A DNA stretch of 64,000 nt from Hymenobacter sp. 15J16-1T3B (GCF_020711235.1 NZ_JAJFAV010000014.1:104533-168532), one strand, 5' to 3'; positions 1 to 8,716 are shown, numbered from the stretch's first letter. The notes: generated by a model not told the origin, from the sequence alone. Made by a program: numbers and translations.

Positions 1-654
1 CATTTCGATGATGCGGTGGGTGCGGGCGGCAAAGTCCGGGTCGTGGGTGACGATGAGCAGGGCCTGGTGGTAGGTTTCGGCCAGCTCCCGGAAGATGTCG
101 AACACCACTTCCCCGTTCTTCTTGTCGAGGTTGCCGGTGGGCTCGTCGCCCATGATGAGGAGCGGGTCGTTGATGAGGGCGCGGGCAATGGCCACGCGCT
201 GCTTTTGCCCGCCCGAGAGCTGGTAGGGCATTTTCCGGGCCTCGTCGGCAATGCCCAGGATGCGCAGCTTCTCGTAGGCGCGGTGCTCCAGCTCCGCGGC
301 CGACAGCCGGCCGAGCTTCTGGCCGGGCAGCATCACGTTGCGCAGCACCGAAAACTCGTTGAGCAAGTAGTGAAACTGGAAGACGAAGCCGATTTTCTCG
401 TTGCGCACCCGCGCCAGCTCGGCTTCGGGGCGGCCGCCCATCACCGTCCCGTCGAGCGTGAGCGTGCCCTCGTAGGCGGTGTCCATGGTGGAAAGGATGT
501 AGAGCAGCGTGGATTTGCCGCAGCCCGACTTGCCGACCACCGAGGCAAACTCGCCGCGGCCCAGGGCAAAGCTGATGTCGCGCAGCACCTGCACCCGCAC
601 CGGATCGGCGAAGTATTTGGTGATGCCGCGGGCTTCCAGAACGGGCGTTTCCAT
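1..654 (-). CDS. ABC transporter ATP-binding protein (LolD/MacB/DevA type), 3' end outside window
   Basis: Reads leftward from an ATG at 654 and is still open at base 1, so the C-terminus is missing. The translation starts [15 protein letters not shown] and shows a Walker A (GKSGCGKST, about residue 40), the Q-loop (FVFQFHYLL), the signature [15 protein letters not shown], Walker B ([13 protein letters not shown]) and the switch histidine (IVTHD). This is the LolD/MacB/DevA class of exporter ATPases, which power transport of lipoproteins or small molecules by coupling to FtsX-like permeases. It starts one base after the permease stop and is the third gene of the operon 3069 to 1 (fusion protein, permease, ATPase), the same order as devBCA. 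The substrate cannot be read from the sequence. Confidence 0.93.
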   Translation of the reverse strand, partial: METPVLEARGITKYFADPVRVQVLRDISFALGRGEFASVVGKSGCGKSTLLYILSTMDTAYEGTLTLDGTVMGGRPEAELARVRNEKIGFVFQFHYLLNEFSVLRNVMLPGQKLGRLSAAELEHRAYEKLRILGIADEARKMPYQLSGGQKQRVAIARALINDPLLIMGDEPTGNLDKKNGEVVFDIFRELAETYHQALLIVTHDPDFAARTHRIIEM

Positions 655-655
655 G

Positions 656-1915
656 CTACTTGCCGCGAATGATGACGACCGGGTCGATGCGGCTGGCCTT
701 GCGGGCCGGGAAGTAGCCGGCCAGGAAGGTGGTCAGCAGCGCAAAACTGCCCGCAATGGCGTAAAACAGCGGGTTGTAGTCGATGGGGTAGGTGTGCACG
801 GCGGGCAGGGAGGCGGGGTTGAACGGCAGCCGCCCGATCAGCAGCGACAGGCCCAGGCCGCCGAGCAAGCCCAGCCCCCCGCCGAATACCCCGATGGACA
901 AGGCCAACAGGATGAACACCCGCCGCACGTCGCGGCCCGCAAAGCCGACGGCCTTGAGAATGGCAATGGTGTCCATCTTCTCGTAAATCATCATGTTCAG
1001 GATGTTATAGATGCCGAAGCCGGCCACCGTCAGCAGCGTAATGCCCACCGCGTAGGAAATCAGGGTGCGGATAAACGTGCCGGTTTCAAACTCCGCGTTG
1101 GCCGTCTGGATGTCCATGGCTTGCACCTCGTACAGCTGCCGGTACTGGCGGGCCACGGCCGGGGCCTGGGTCAGGTCGCGGAGCTTCACCTGCAGGTCGG
1201 TGACGTAGGTGCTGGATTCGCCGAGCAGCTTCTGGGCGGTGGCCAGGGAGGTGTAGCTCTGCACCTTGTCGATGTCGAGCAGGCCCGACTGGAACAGCCC
1301 GACCACCTTGAGCTGCACCCGCTCGCCCCGGGTGGTGGTCAGCTGCACCACGTCGCCCACCTCCACCAGCATCAGGTCGGCGGCGCCCTTGCCGAGCACG
1401 ATGCTGTTGGGCACCGTTTGCAGATCGAGGTAGCGGCCGGCTACCACGTAGTCGCGGAAGGCGAACAGGGCCGCCTCCTGCTCCACCGCAATGCCGCTGA
1501 CGGTGCCGTTCAGGGTGAGCGTGCCCACGTTATAGAACACCTGGGTTTGCACCTTCGGGGCCACGCCCAGCACCCGTGGGTCGTGGCGGATGGCGGCCAT
1601 GATGGCGGCGCAGTTGCGGATGCGCGGCAGCTCGTAGCGGGGCTTGATGGAGCGGATAAAATTGTGCTGCCCGCGCCCCCAGGTGGCGCGGTCGATGGGC
1701 TGCCGGGCGGCGGGCTGCAGCTCGTGGTAGAGGCGCACGTGGGGCGTGCGGTTGAGCACCAGCCCGTCGAGCAGCTTGTTCAGCCCCGACATAAAGCTGA
1801 GCAGGGCCACGAACATGGTGATGCTGAACGTGACGCCCAGGGCGGCCACCAGCGTCTGCCGCCTCCGCGCCCGCAGCAGGGCCCCGGCTACTTCCACCAG
1901 CAGCGGCGCGCTCAT
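656..1915 (-). CDS. FtsX/MacB-type ABC permease
   Basis: 419-residue inner-membrane permease starting MSAPLLVEVAGALLRARRRQ. The reading frame is open far upstream, but the part above 1915 is antisense to nothing real and overlaps the fusion-protein gene. The ATG at 1915 overlaps the upstream stop (ATGA), which fixes the start. There is one TM helix near residues 20-45, a long periplasmic MacB-like core (about 50-270), then three C-terminal helices typical of FtsX (SYAVGITLLTVAGFGIYNIL and following). Its partners are the ATPase at 1-654 and the fusion lipoprotein at 1912-3069. The topology matches DevC/MacB exporters rather than importers. Confidence 0.92.
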   Translation of the reverse strand: MSAPLLVEVAGALLRARRRQTLVAALGVTFSITMFVALLSFMSGLNKLLDGLVLNRTPHVRLYHELQPAARQPIDRATWGRGQHNFIRSIKPRYELPRIRNCAAIMAAIRHDPRVLGVAPKVQTQVFYNVGTLTLNGTVSGIAVEQEAALFAFRDYVVAGRYLDLQTVPNSIVLGKGAADLMLVEVGDVVQLTTTRGERVQLKVVGLFQSGLLDIDKVQSYTSLATAQKLLGESSTYVTDLQVKLRDLTQAPAVARQYRQLYEVQAMDIQTANAEFETGTFIRTLISYAVGITLLTVAGFGIYNILNMMIYEKMDTIAILKAVGFAGRDVRRVFILLALSIGVFGGGLGLLGGLGLSLLIGRLPFNPASLPAVHTYPIDYNPLFYAIAGSFALLTTFLAGYFPARKASRIDPVVIIRGK

Positions 1916-3069
1916 GAGGCCGGCACGGTTAGCTCGTCGCCGGGCCCGAGGCCGCCGAGGATTTCCACCATCTGGTAGTCGCGCAGGCCGACGCGCACCG
2001 GCACCGGCTCGCCCCGGCCGTTCAGCACCGTGGAGTCGTTCACCAGGGCCCGGCGCGGCACCAGCAGCGCCCGGCGCTTGGTGCGCAGCACAATGCTGGC
2101 CTCGAAACTCAGCTGCGGGTACAGCACCGGCGGCCGGCGCACGAACCCGGCTTCGACCAGGAAGGTCTTGCTGCCGGCGTTCATCAGGGGCACCACCGCC
2201 GTCACCCGCGCCGGAAACACCTGGCCCGCGTAGCTGTCCAGCGTCACCAGCACAGGCTGGCCCGGCCGGATGCGCACGATGTCGGCCTCGTCGACCTGCA
2301 TTTCCAGCACGTAGCGCCGGGCCTCGCCGAGCAGGGCCAGCGGCGTCTGCGGGCTCACGGCCTCGCCCGGCCGGGGGTAGAGCTTGTAGACCACGCCCCG
2401 CACGCGGCTGCGCAGCACAAAGTCGCGGGTCTGCTGCCGGGCAATCTGCAGGTTGGTACGCGCCTGCCGGGCCGCGAAGTCGAGCTGCCGCTGCAGGGTG
2501 TGGTAGCGAGCCAGCGCCGCCGTGTAGGCCGTGCGGGCGCCGGCGTAGGCCAGCTCGCGCTGCTCCAGCGCCTGCCGCGTACCGATGCTCTGCGCCCAGA
2601 GCCGGCGCTGCCGCTCCAGCTGCCGTTGCTCGTCGGCCAGGGTGCGGCGCTGCAAATCGACCTGGGTCTGGGCCTCGCGGAGCTGGTCCTGGTTGGCGGC
2701 CACATCGGCGTAGCGGGCGGCCAGGGCGGCATTTTGGGCGGCCAGTTGGGGTACGTCGCCAGCAATGGCCAGCAGGGGCGTGCCCACCTGCACGGAGTCG
2801 CCCTCGCGCACGTAAACCGCTTTGATCAGGCCGCCGACGCTGGCAAAGGCCTGGTACTGCCCGGCGCTTTTGACGGTGCCGGCCGCGTACACGCACTCGG
2901 AAATGGGGGCTACCACCGGCCGCACGTGCTCGGCCTTGGGCCCGCAACTGCCCAGAAGTACCAATACGAGGCCGCCGAGCCACAGCCACCGGGTCGGGTA
3001 GAAGCAGGGCCCGCCGCTTCTACCCGACCCGGTGGCATTCCGATGGTGTAGATGGCGGCTGACAGGCAT
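1912..3069 (-). CDS. HlyD/MacA-type membrane-fusion lipoprotein
   Basis: About 385 residues from the ATG at 3069. A hydrophobic stretch ends in the lipobox LLGSC, so the mature protein is probably a lipoprotein. It is followed by a biotinyl-lipoyl-like half (GLIKAVYVREGDSVQVGTPLL), a coiled-coil hairpin rich in Q/R/A (about residues 95-190), the second lipoyl half and a beta-barrel domain. This is the periplasmic adaptor of the exporter encoded by the next two genes. The start is uncertain: a natural signal peptide would begin near residue 25 (CFYPTRWLW), where no ATG exists, and that very region (2986-3035) is a perfect inverted repeat. The ORF is open upstream of 3069 but shows no recognisable domain there. 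Confidence 0.85.
   Translation of the reverse strand: MPVSRHLHHRNATGSGRSGGPCFYPTRWLWLGGLVLVLLGSCGPKAEHVRPVVAPISECVYAAGTVKSAGQYQAFASVGGLIKAVYVREGDSVQVGTPLLAIAGDVPQLAAQNAALAARYADVAANQDQLREAQTQVDLQRRTLADEQRQLERQRRLWAQSIGTRQALEQRELAYAGARTAYTAALARYHTLQRQLDFAARQARTNLQIARQQTRDFVLRSRVRGVVYKLYPRPGEAVSPQTPLALLGEARRYVLEMQVDEADIVRIRPGQPVLVTLDSYAGQVFPARVTAVVPLMNAGSKTFLVEAGFVRRPPVLYPQLSFEASIVLRTKRRALLVPRRALVNDSTVLNGRGEPVPVRVGLRDYQMVEILGGLGPGDELTVPAS
2986..3035. repeat. Perfect 20-bp inverted repeat, 10-nt loop, inside signal-peptide codons
   Basis: Left arm 2986-3005 (CCACCGGGTCGGGTAGAAGC) and right arm 3016-3035 (its exact reverse complement) flank the loop AGGGCCCGCC. It lies in the first codons of the fusion lipoprotein. 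There is no T-tract, so it is not an ordinary intrinsic terminator. Confidence 0.9.
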
Positions 3070-3499
3070 GGCTAAACGATTGGAGTGGTAGCACAACGGG
3101 GGAGTCGGGCGCCCGCGTGGGTTGGGGCCGTTCTGGTTGATCAGTTCGGGGAAGAAGCTCAGGCGGTGCGAGAGGATGCGTCGCACCGCCGCAAGGCCAG
3201 GGCGCAGGACGTGTACACCCGAAGTTTCTTTGCCCAACAACACGGCACCGACATCGGGCAGTGTCGGTAGCCCGCCCCGGAGCTTCTGGCCTGCGTCGAT
3301 CAGGTGCTGCACCCTGCCGACGGTGTGGCGCAAATACAAAGGAATGCACCTGGTGCGTGAGCCTACCGAGCAGCATCAGCGCGAGTGTGTCCGCCACCAG
3401 GGCGCGGTAGGACTGCGTGTAGACCACCAGCCGGTGGATACTCTGCCACCGCGTCATCGGTGTGGAGCGGATGGCGAGGTGGAGAACCGGTAAACTGGA
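3070..3499. other. Intergenic region without a confident gene
   Basis: 430 bp between the beta-barrel gene and the fusion lipoprotein. On the minus strand two different frames carry protein-like stretches (LVADTLALMLLGRLTHQVH, then YLRHTVGRVQHLIDAGQKL). This could be a small frameshifted remnant, but I recognise no family. Confidence 0.4.
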
Positions 3500-4363
3500 C
3501 TACAGGCCCGCCATGCCCTGGCGCGGCGGCCGGCTCAGGCGAAACAGGTAGCCCGCCTGCAGCAGCACGCCGGTGGCATATACCCGCGACGCGCCTTCCG
3601 CTGCGGGGGCGTCGAACATTTTGGTGAAGCTGCGGTAGTAACGTGCGTTGAGCGTCCAGCCCTTGGGCGCGCGGTAACCCAGGCCAGCTACCCCGCTCAG
3701 GCACAGCGGTGTCATCTGCTGCCGGCCGCTGTAGGCCCGGTGCTCCTGCTGCACCGAAGACTGGTTGGTAAATTCCGTGGTTCGCCGCTCATCGGTGCTG
3801 GCCTGGACGAGATAGTCGAGCTGAGGCCCCAGCTCCATGAACACTCGCGCCGTATTCATTTGCGCCAGCACGGGCAGGCTCAGGTAAGTCAGCATGCGGT
3901 TCTGGCGGTATGAGTAAGCGGCTGTGCCGTCGGGCAATCCGGCGGTTTGCGTCACGCGCTGCCGGTAGCCGGTGCGGGTTACCAGCAGCTCGGGCTGCAG
4001 GCTGGTTTCGTTACGGGCCGCCAGCGGAATCTGCAGGGCCACGCCTTCGCTGAAGCCAGGGCAGACGCGCTGCCGGGTGCGGTAGTTCGGGCCGTGCAGC
4101 CAGGTCACGTCGCCGGCCAGCCCAGCCAGGGAAAAGCCGGTTTTAGGCCCCAGGCAGAGGCCACGTGCTGGTTGGGCGTGGGCGCCGGCGGCGGCCAGCC
4201 AAAGCAAGGCCACCAGCCCGGCCGCGCCCAGCACCGGGCGCGGCTGCCGCCGCCCGGTGCTGGGCGCGGCCAACCAGCCACCCGAAAAGCAAACGCGCGA
4301 GGCCGGCCAGGCCGCCGGGCCTGCTTCCGGCGCGCAGAAATGGGAGGTGTACGCATAGTGCAT
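3500..4363 (-). CDS. Outer-membrane beta-barrel protein (PorT-like)
   Basis: Predicted outer-membrane beta-barrel of the PF13568-like type: alternating amphipathic strands (GLCLGPKTGFSLAGL, LTYLSLPVLAQM, FMELGPQLDYLVQ, AGLGYRAPKGWTLNARYYRS) and a C-terminal strand ending in aromatic residues. The signal peptide is RRQPRPVLGAAGLVALLWLAAAGAHA/Q in outline, with AHA-Q cleavage, but it begins 30-odd residues after the ATG at 4363. A further ATG at 4435 sits right beside a Crp/Fnr-like palindrome, so I prefer 4363. The expected start of the signal peptide coincides with the perfect inverted repeat at 4220-4271. The function is unknown; such barrels are often structural or regulatory. Confidence 0.7.
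   Translation of the reverse strand: MHYAYTSHFCAPEAGPAAWPASRVCFSGGWLAAPSTGRRQPRPVLGAAGLVALLWLAAAGAHAQPARGLCLGPKTGFSLAGLAGDVTWLHGPNYRTRQRVCPGFSEGVALQIPLAARNETSLQPELLVTRTGYRQRVTQTAGLPDGTAAYSYRQNRMLTYLSLPVLAQMNTARVFMELGPQLDYLVQASTDERRTTEFTNQSSVQQEHRAYSGRQQMTPLCLSGVAGLGYRAPKGWTLNARYYRSFTKMFDAPAAEGASRVYATGVLLQAGYLFRLSRPPRQGMAGL
4220..4271. repeat. Perfect 21-bp inverted repeat, 10-nt loop, inside signal-peptide codons
   Basis: Arms 4220-4240 and 4251-4271 are exact reverse complements (core CGCGCCCAGCACCGGGCG), with loop CGGCTGCCGC at 4241-4250. It falls in the signal-peptide codons of the beta-barrel gene, the same position as the repeat at 2986-3035 in the neighbouring gene. Confidence 0.9.
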
Positions 4364-4440
4364 GAGGACTGCGCAGTTGAGTTGAACAGACCTAAATAGC
4401 ACGCCCGCTGCCCAAAAAACGATGAGCAATGCCACATGGG

Positions 4441-4460
4441 TTAATGACTTATGTCATTAA
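4441..4460. promoter_or_regulatory. Crp/Fnr-type palindrome
   Basis: TTAATGACTTATGTCATTAA is a perfect palindrome with 8-bp arms and a central TTAT. Architecture and core (TGAc-TTAT-gTCA) resemble Crp/Fnr-family sites (TTGAT-N4-ATCAA). It lies just upstream of the beta-barrel gene and shares its core with the site at 8816-8829. Confidence 0.55.
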
Positions 4461-4519
4461 TTTCAAGCGGTTTGTCATTTGCTTTCCTCCGCCTCCCGGT
4501 CGAATGAAGTTCCCGACAG

Positions 4520-4648
4520 CTAGGCGCTGAGGGCGGCCCGCGCCTGCTTTTTCGGCTGCCGCTTGAGGTAGCCGCGCTGCAGCACAACGTGCTGCAGCGC
4601 CTCCATGCTCTGGCTGAAGCCGGCCGTGCCCCGCTCCACGTGCTGCAT
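4520..4648 (-). CDS. Possible 42-residue small protein
   Basis: ATG at 4648, TAG at 4520; begins MQHVERGTAGFSQSMEALQH and ends in a basic K/R/A-rich tail (RQPKKQARAALSA). It has the third-position G/C bias of real genes here and sits between PEP synthase and the beta-barrel gene on the same strand. I recognise no family. The alternative is non-coding leader. Confidence 0.35.
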   Translation of the reverse strand: MQHVERGTAGFSQSMEALQHVVLQRGYLKRQPKKQARAALSA

Positions 4649-4709
4649 TGGGCCAGCATAGGGGGACGGGGCGCGGTGATGCGGGGAGAAAGGATGAAAA
4701 ACCGCCGAC

Positions 4710-7148
4710 TCAGACGGGCAGTGCCGTCGCTGGCGCCGGCGTCAGCGCCGCTGCCAGCGCCTGTTCGGCCTCGGCCATGTTGCGCATGCCGGTCAGCAGC
4801 GCGTCGGGGGTAAAGGAAATGCTGTCGATGCCCTGCGCTACCAGGAAGCGGGCGAAGTCGGGGTAGTCGCTGGGGGCCTGCCCGCAGAGGCCGATGGGCC
4901 GGCCGCTGGCGTGGGCCGCCCGAATCACCTGGGCCAGCAGCTGCTTGACGGCCGCGTTGCGCTCATCGAAGAGCGGGCTGACGATGGCCGAGTCGCGGTC
5001 CAGGCCCAGGGTGAGCTGGGTCAGGTCGTTGGAGCCGATGCTGAAGCCGTCGAACACCTCGGCAAACTCGGCGGCCAGGATGACGTTGCTCGGAATTTCG
5101 GCCATAACGTAGATTTCCAGCCCGTCGGGGCCGCTGCGGCGCAGGCCGAATTCCTGCATCAGGGCCACCACTTTGCGCCCTTCTTCCACGGTGCGGCAGA
5201 AGGGAATCATGGCCTTCACGTTGCTGAGGCCCATGCCCTCGCGCACCCGGCGCAGGGCCTCGCACTCCAGCCGGAACCCCTCGCGGTACTGCGGGCTGTA
5301 GTAGCGCGAGGCCCCGCGGAAGCCCAACATGGGGTTTTCCTCCGCCGGCTCGAATTGCCGCCCGCCGAGCAGGCCCGCGTACTCGTTGGTTTTGAAGTCG
5401 CTCAGCCGCACGATAACCGGGCGCGGGTAAAAGCAGGCCGCCACGAAGCCAATAGCCTGGCTGAGCTGGTCGACGAAGTACTCCGGCTTGCTGGGGTAGC
5501 GCGCCGTCAGCTGCTCGATTTCGGCCCGAGCCGCCGCGTCCTGCAGCTTATCGAACTCGACCAGCGCCATCGGATGGATGCGGATGGCGTTGTTGATGAC
5601 GAATTCCATGCGCATCAGCCCCACGCCCTGGCTGGGGTAGCGGGCCAGCTGCAGGGCGCGGGCGGGGTCGGCCAGGATGAGCAGGGGCTTGGTGCGGGGC
5701 CGGGGCACGGTTTCCAGGTCGATTTCCGTTTCCGTCCAGGCCAGGCGGCCGGCGTACACCCGGCCTTCGTCGCCCTCGGCGCAGGACACGGTAATGAGCT
5801 GCCCGTCTTGGATCTGCTCGGTCGCGTCGTGGGTGCCCACCACGGCCGAGAGGCCCAGCTCCCGCGCCACGATGGCCGCGTGGCTGGTGCGCCCGCCCTT
5901 GTTCGTAACGATGACCGCGGCTTTCTTGAGCACCACGTTCCAGTCGGGGCTGGTGCTGTCGGCCACCAGGATGTCGCCGGGCTGCAGGCGGTGGCCCTCG
6001 GCGGGCGAGGCCAGGATGCGCGCCACCCCGCTGGCAATCTGGCTGCCCACGGCCTTGCCCGCGGCCAGCACCGGTGCTTTTTCTGTGAGGTGGTACTCGT
6101 GCAGGCGCAGCTCACGGCGGCCGTGGTGGATGGTTTCGGGCCGGGCCTGCACAATGAACAGCTCGCCCGTCAGCCCGTCCTGGGCCCACTCCACGTCCAT
6201 GGGCAGGCCGTAGTGCTCCTCGATGAGCAGGCACCAGCGGCCCAGTTGCTCCACTTCGGCGTCCCGGAGCACGTATTGCTGGCGCTTGGCGGCGGGCGTG
6301 TCGGTGTTGCGCAGGGCCTGGCCGCCGGCATCGTCTTCGGGGGCGTAACGCATGGTCTGGGCCTTGTCGCCGAGCTTTTTGCTGACCAGGGCTCGGCCGC
6401 CGCGGCGCACGGTGGGCTTGAAGAGGTAGAATTCGTCGGGGTTGACGGCGCCTTGCACCACGTTTTCGCCCAGGCCCCAGCTACCGGTCAGGTAGATGAG
6501 CTGCTCGTGGCCGGTTTCGGGCTCGATGGTGAAGGCCACGCCGGCCGAAGCCAGGTCGGAGCGCACCATCAGCTGCACGCCCGCCGACAGGGCCACGCGT
6601 AGGTGGTCGAAGCCGTGCTGCAGGCGGTATTTGATGGCCCGGTCGTTGAACAGCGACACGTAGCAGCGCTGCACGGCCGCCAGCACGGCCGCCTCGCCGC
6701 GCACGTTCAGGAAGGAGTCGTGCTGCCCGGCAAAGCTGGCGGTGGGCAAATCCTCGGCGGTAGCGCTGCTGCGCACGGCCACCTGCACGTCGGCGGCGCG
6801 GCCGGCGCACAGCTCTCGGTAGGCTACGCGCACGGCCTGCGCCACGTCGTTGGGCAGCTGGGCGGCCTGCACCAGGGCCCGGGCTTCGGCGCCGGCCTCC
6901 TGTAGCCCCTCAAAGGTTTCGGGGTCGATGCGGGCCAGCAGCTGGGCTAGCGGTTCCGGTAGGTGGTTAACTTCCAGAAAACGCCCGTAAGCGGCGGCCG
7001 TGGTGGCGAAGCCGTCGGGCACGCGCACGCCCTGCGGGGTGAGGCGGTTGTACAGCTCGCCCAGGGAAGCGTTTTTGCCGCCCACCACGGTTACGTGTTC
7101 GTTGGTCAGCGCGCCGAAAGGCAGTGTGAAAAGGTCGGTTGGGTTCAT
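4710..7148 (-). CDS. ppsA: Phosphoenolpyruvate synthase
   Basis: 812 residues from the ATG at 7148 (MNPTDLFTLPFGALTNEH); an in-frame ATG at 7196 would add 16 residues overlapping the upstream stop. It converts pyruvate plus ATP to PEP, AMP and phosphate in the cytoplasm (gluconeogenesis). The N-terminal ATP-grasp/PPDK domain (about 20-340) has VGGKNASLGEL and VRSSATAEDLPTASFAGQ. The swivelling phosphohistidine domain carries GGRTSHAAIVARELG near residue 420. The C-terminal PEP/pyruvate TIM barrel has GSNDLTQLTLGLDRDS and GLCGQAPSDYP near 753. Length and all motifs match an intact enzyme. It follows the universal stress gene by 44 bp and is probably co-transcribed with it. Confidence 0.96.
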   Translation of the reverse strand: MNPTDLFTLPFGALTNEHVTVVGGKNASLGELYNRLTPQGVRVPDGFATTAAAYGRFLEVNHLPEPLAQLLARIDPETFEGLQEAGAEARALVQAAQLPNDVAQAVRVAYRELCAGRAADVQVAVRSSATAEDLPTASFAGQHDSFLNVRGEAAVLAAVQRCYVSLFNDRAIKYRLQHGFDHLRVALSAGVQLMVRSDLASAGVAFTIEPETGHEQLIYLTGSWGLGENVVQGAVNPDEFYLFKPTVRRGGRALVSKKLGDKAQTMRYAPEDDAGGQALRNTDTPAAKRQQYVLRDAEVEQLGRWCLLIEEHYGLPMDVEWAQDGLTGELFIVQARPETIHHGRRELRLHEYHLTEKAPVLAAGKAVGSQIASGVARILASPAEGHRLQPGDILVADSTSPDWNVVLKKAAVIVTNKGGRTSHAAIVARELGLSAVVGTHDATEQIQDGQLITVSCAEGDEGRVYAGRLAWTETEIDLETVPRPRTKPLLILADPARALQLARYPSQGVGLMRMEFVINNAIRIHPMALVEFDKLQDAAARAEIEQLTARYPSKPEYFVDQLSQAIGFVAACFYPRPVIVRLSDFKTNEYAGLLGGRQFEPAEENPMLGFRGASRYYSPQYREGFRLECEALRRVREGMGLSNVKAMIPFCRTVEEGRKVVALMQEFGLRRSGPDGLEIYVMAEIPSNVILAAEFAEVFDGFSIGSNDLTQLTLGLDRDSAIVSPLFDERNAAVKQLLAQVIRAAHASGRPIGLCGQAPSDYPDFARFLVAQGIDSISFTPDALLTGMRNMAEAEQALAAALTPAPATALPV

Positions 7149-7192
7149 GGGGCAGGCGAAAAAGCGACGGGTGAGCGGGAGAAAAGCAGCCA

Positions 7193-8077
7193 TCAATACA
7201 GTAGGCCGTCAACTGCGGTCGGCAGCAAAGCCGGGGCCGGCTCGGCCTCGGCCGGCAGTAGCAGCACCGGCACCGGGCAGCGACGCGCCACGGCAGTGGC
7301 CAGGTGGCAGGGCCACAGGCTGGCTAGAAGGCTACGCGGCCGGGCCACCAGCACCAGCCAATCGGCTTGGATATCCACCGCGGCCTGCACCAGCCCCGCG
7401 CTGCGCGAGGCGTGCTGCAACTGGTAAGAAGACGGGTCCGCCGCGGCGAGCAGTGCCCCTGCCTGGCGGGCGGTGGCCACCACGCGACGCATGTCCAGTG
7501 CCGGACCGGCGGGCCCGGCCACGTGCACCACCGTGTAGTCGGCCGACAAGCCTTGCAGCAGTGCTAGAAGCCGCCGGGAGGCCGAACCCAGGCGAAACGC
7601 GGCCCCGTCGAGGGCCAGGGCCAGCTGCCGGGGCAAGCCGGGGCCGCCGGCGGCTTCAGCCGGCACGAGCAGCAGGGGCAGGCGGGTGTCGCGCAGCGCC
7701 GGCAGGGCGTAGTTGTAAAGCAGTTGGTCGATTAGGTAGTGCTCGGGCGCGAGGCCCAGCACCAACAGGTGAGGAGCCTGACGGTGGATGAGAGCTTGCA
7801 GCGTATCGTGGAGTCCGTCGGCGGCCGGCTCCACGGAGGCAACGACCGGCAGCGTCCGCGCCAGCTCGGCCAGGGCCGCGGCCGCGTCGAGCTGCTGCTG
7901 GTCCAGGTACTCGACAGGCATGGGCAACAGACCAAACTCTGGCTCCACCACGGCTTCGGCTTTTAGGTGCACCAGCCGCAATTCAGCCCCGGTAGCCGCC
8001 GCCAGCAGCGCCGCGTAGTAAGCCGCCCGGTGCGCTTCGGGCGAAAGGTTTGATAAGACGACGAAAACCGGTTTCAT
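7193..8077 (-). CDS. Universal stress protein, two USP domains
   Basis: 294 residues made of two tandem UspA folds (about 1-145 and 150-290). The first starts KPVFVVLSNLSPEAHRAAYY with the typical beta1-alpha1 pattern; the second ends with the USP-type motif CPVPVLLLPAE. The classical ATP-binding G-2X-G-9X-G(S/T) motif is not obvious in either half. USPs are cytoplasmic and accumulate in energy or redox stress. It is the first gene of a unit with ppsA, and the pair sits beside a BON protein, a grouping that suggests response to low energy or oxygen. Confidence 0.9.
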   Translation of the reverse strand: MKPVFVVLSNLSPEAHRAAYYAALLAAATGAELRLVHLKAEAVVEPEFGLLPMPVEYLDQQQLDAAAALAELARTLPVVASVEPAADGLHDTLQALIHRQAPHLLVLGLAPEHYLIDQLLYNYALPALRDTRLPLLLVPAEAAGGPGLPRQLALALDGAAFRLGSASRRLLALLQGLSADYTVVHVAGPAGPALDMRRVVATARQAGALLAAADPSSYQLQHASRSAGLVQAAVDIQADWLVLVARPRSLLASLWPCHLATAVARRCPVPVLLLPAEAEPAPALLPTAVDGLLY

Positions 8078-8135
8078 CTTCAGCCAGGGCTAGAGTTACA
8101 AAGGTTTCGGCAAGCACGCCGCGCTTCGGGTTAGC

Positions 8136-8270
8136 TTAGGCAGCCGGCCCCGGCCCCGGCCCCCGCACTCGCAACAGGTTGAGGACCGAGCCGGCACCAC
8201 CCTCGTAGGCACAGAGCGCGGCGGCCTGCCGGTCCAACCAGGTATTCACCGTGCCGGTAAGCGTGGCCCG
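8136..8270 (-). pseudogene. Out-of-frame remnant of a third BON domain
   Basis: In a frame shifted from the BON gene, just after its last shared residues, the minus strand reads ERATLTGTVNTWLDRQAA, then a further 25 or so residues to TAA at 8136. This is the second half of a BON domain (TLTGTVxTWxxRxxA). The first half of that domain is absent, so an out-of-frame deletion near 8270 probably cut the third domain off the ORF 8246-8716. Confidence 0.6.
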
Positions 8271-8716
8271 CTCACAGCGCGCACGCCCCGCACGCTTTTC
8301 ACCACGTGCAGCACCAAGTCTCTATCCGACCACGCCGGCACGTTGCCTAGCACCATTACCCGGCCTTCACAGGCGGTGCAGCTCACTTCGTAGTGGCAGG
8401 TAATAGCGTCCTGCAGCAGAGCCTCCTCTACGTCGCGGCGCAACGTCACGTCGGGCAAATCCACCCAGTCGCGCCCCTCGATGGTGTTGATGACGCCCCG
8501 TACCCCGCGCACAGCCTGAGCAATTTCCTCGGCTCGCTCCCGCGCCAGCAGGTGGTCTGCGTACCCCGATAATGCCACAATCCCCTGCGCGCAGTTGATA
8601 GCAATCCAGGGGTATTTTACCCCGCTTCTGATGGTCTGCAGGCGTTCCACGGCCGCCGTGATGTCATCATCAGCCAGAGCCGTTTCCGGGGCGAAACCGG
8701 GTTGTGATGTTTCCAT
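8246..8716 (-). CDS. BON-domain protein (OsmY-like), truncated
   Basis: 156 residues with two BON modules: residues about 20-80 (IAINCAQGIVALSGYADHLLARERAEEIAQ in part) and 85-150 (VSCTACEGRVMVLGNVPAWSDRD). BON domains bind phospholipid or act in envelope and osmotic stress. No signal peptide is visible, so the protein may be cytoplasmic, or the start may lie upstream. It stops early because of a frame change, and the rest of a third BON domain follows out of frame (8136-8270). A Crp/Fnr-like palindrome lies about 100 bp before the start. Confidence 0.8.
   Translation of the reverse strand: METSQPGFAPETALADDDITAAVERLQTIRSGVKYPWIAINCAQGIVALSGYADHLLARERAEEIAQAVRGVRGVINTIEGRDWVDLPDVTLRRDVEEALLQDAITCHYEVSCTACEGRVMVLGNVPAWSDRDLVLHVVKSVRGVRAVSGPRLPAR

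Noticed and set aside
656..2989. 777-codon ORF as one large permease
   Set aside because: Its first 358 codons overlap the fusion-protein gene in another frame and are low complexity. The ATGA junction at 1912-1915 gives the true start.
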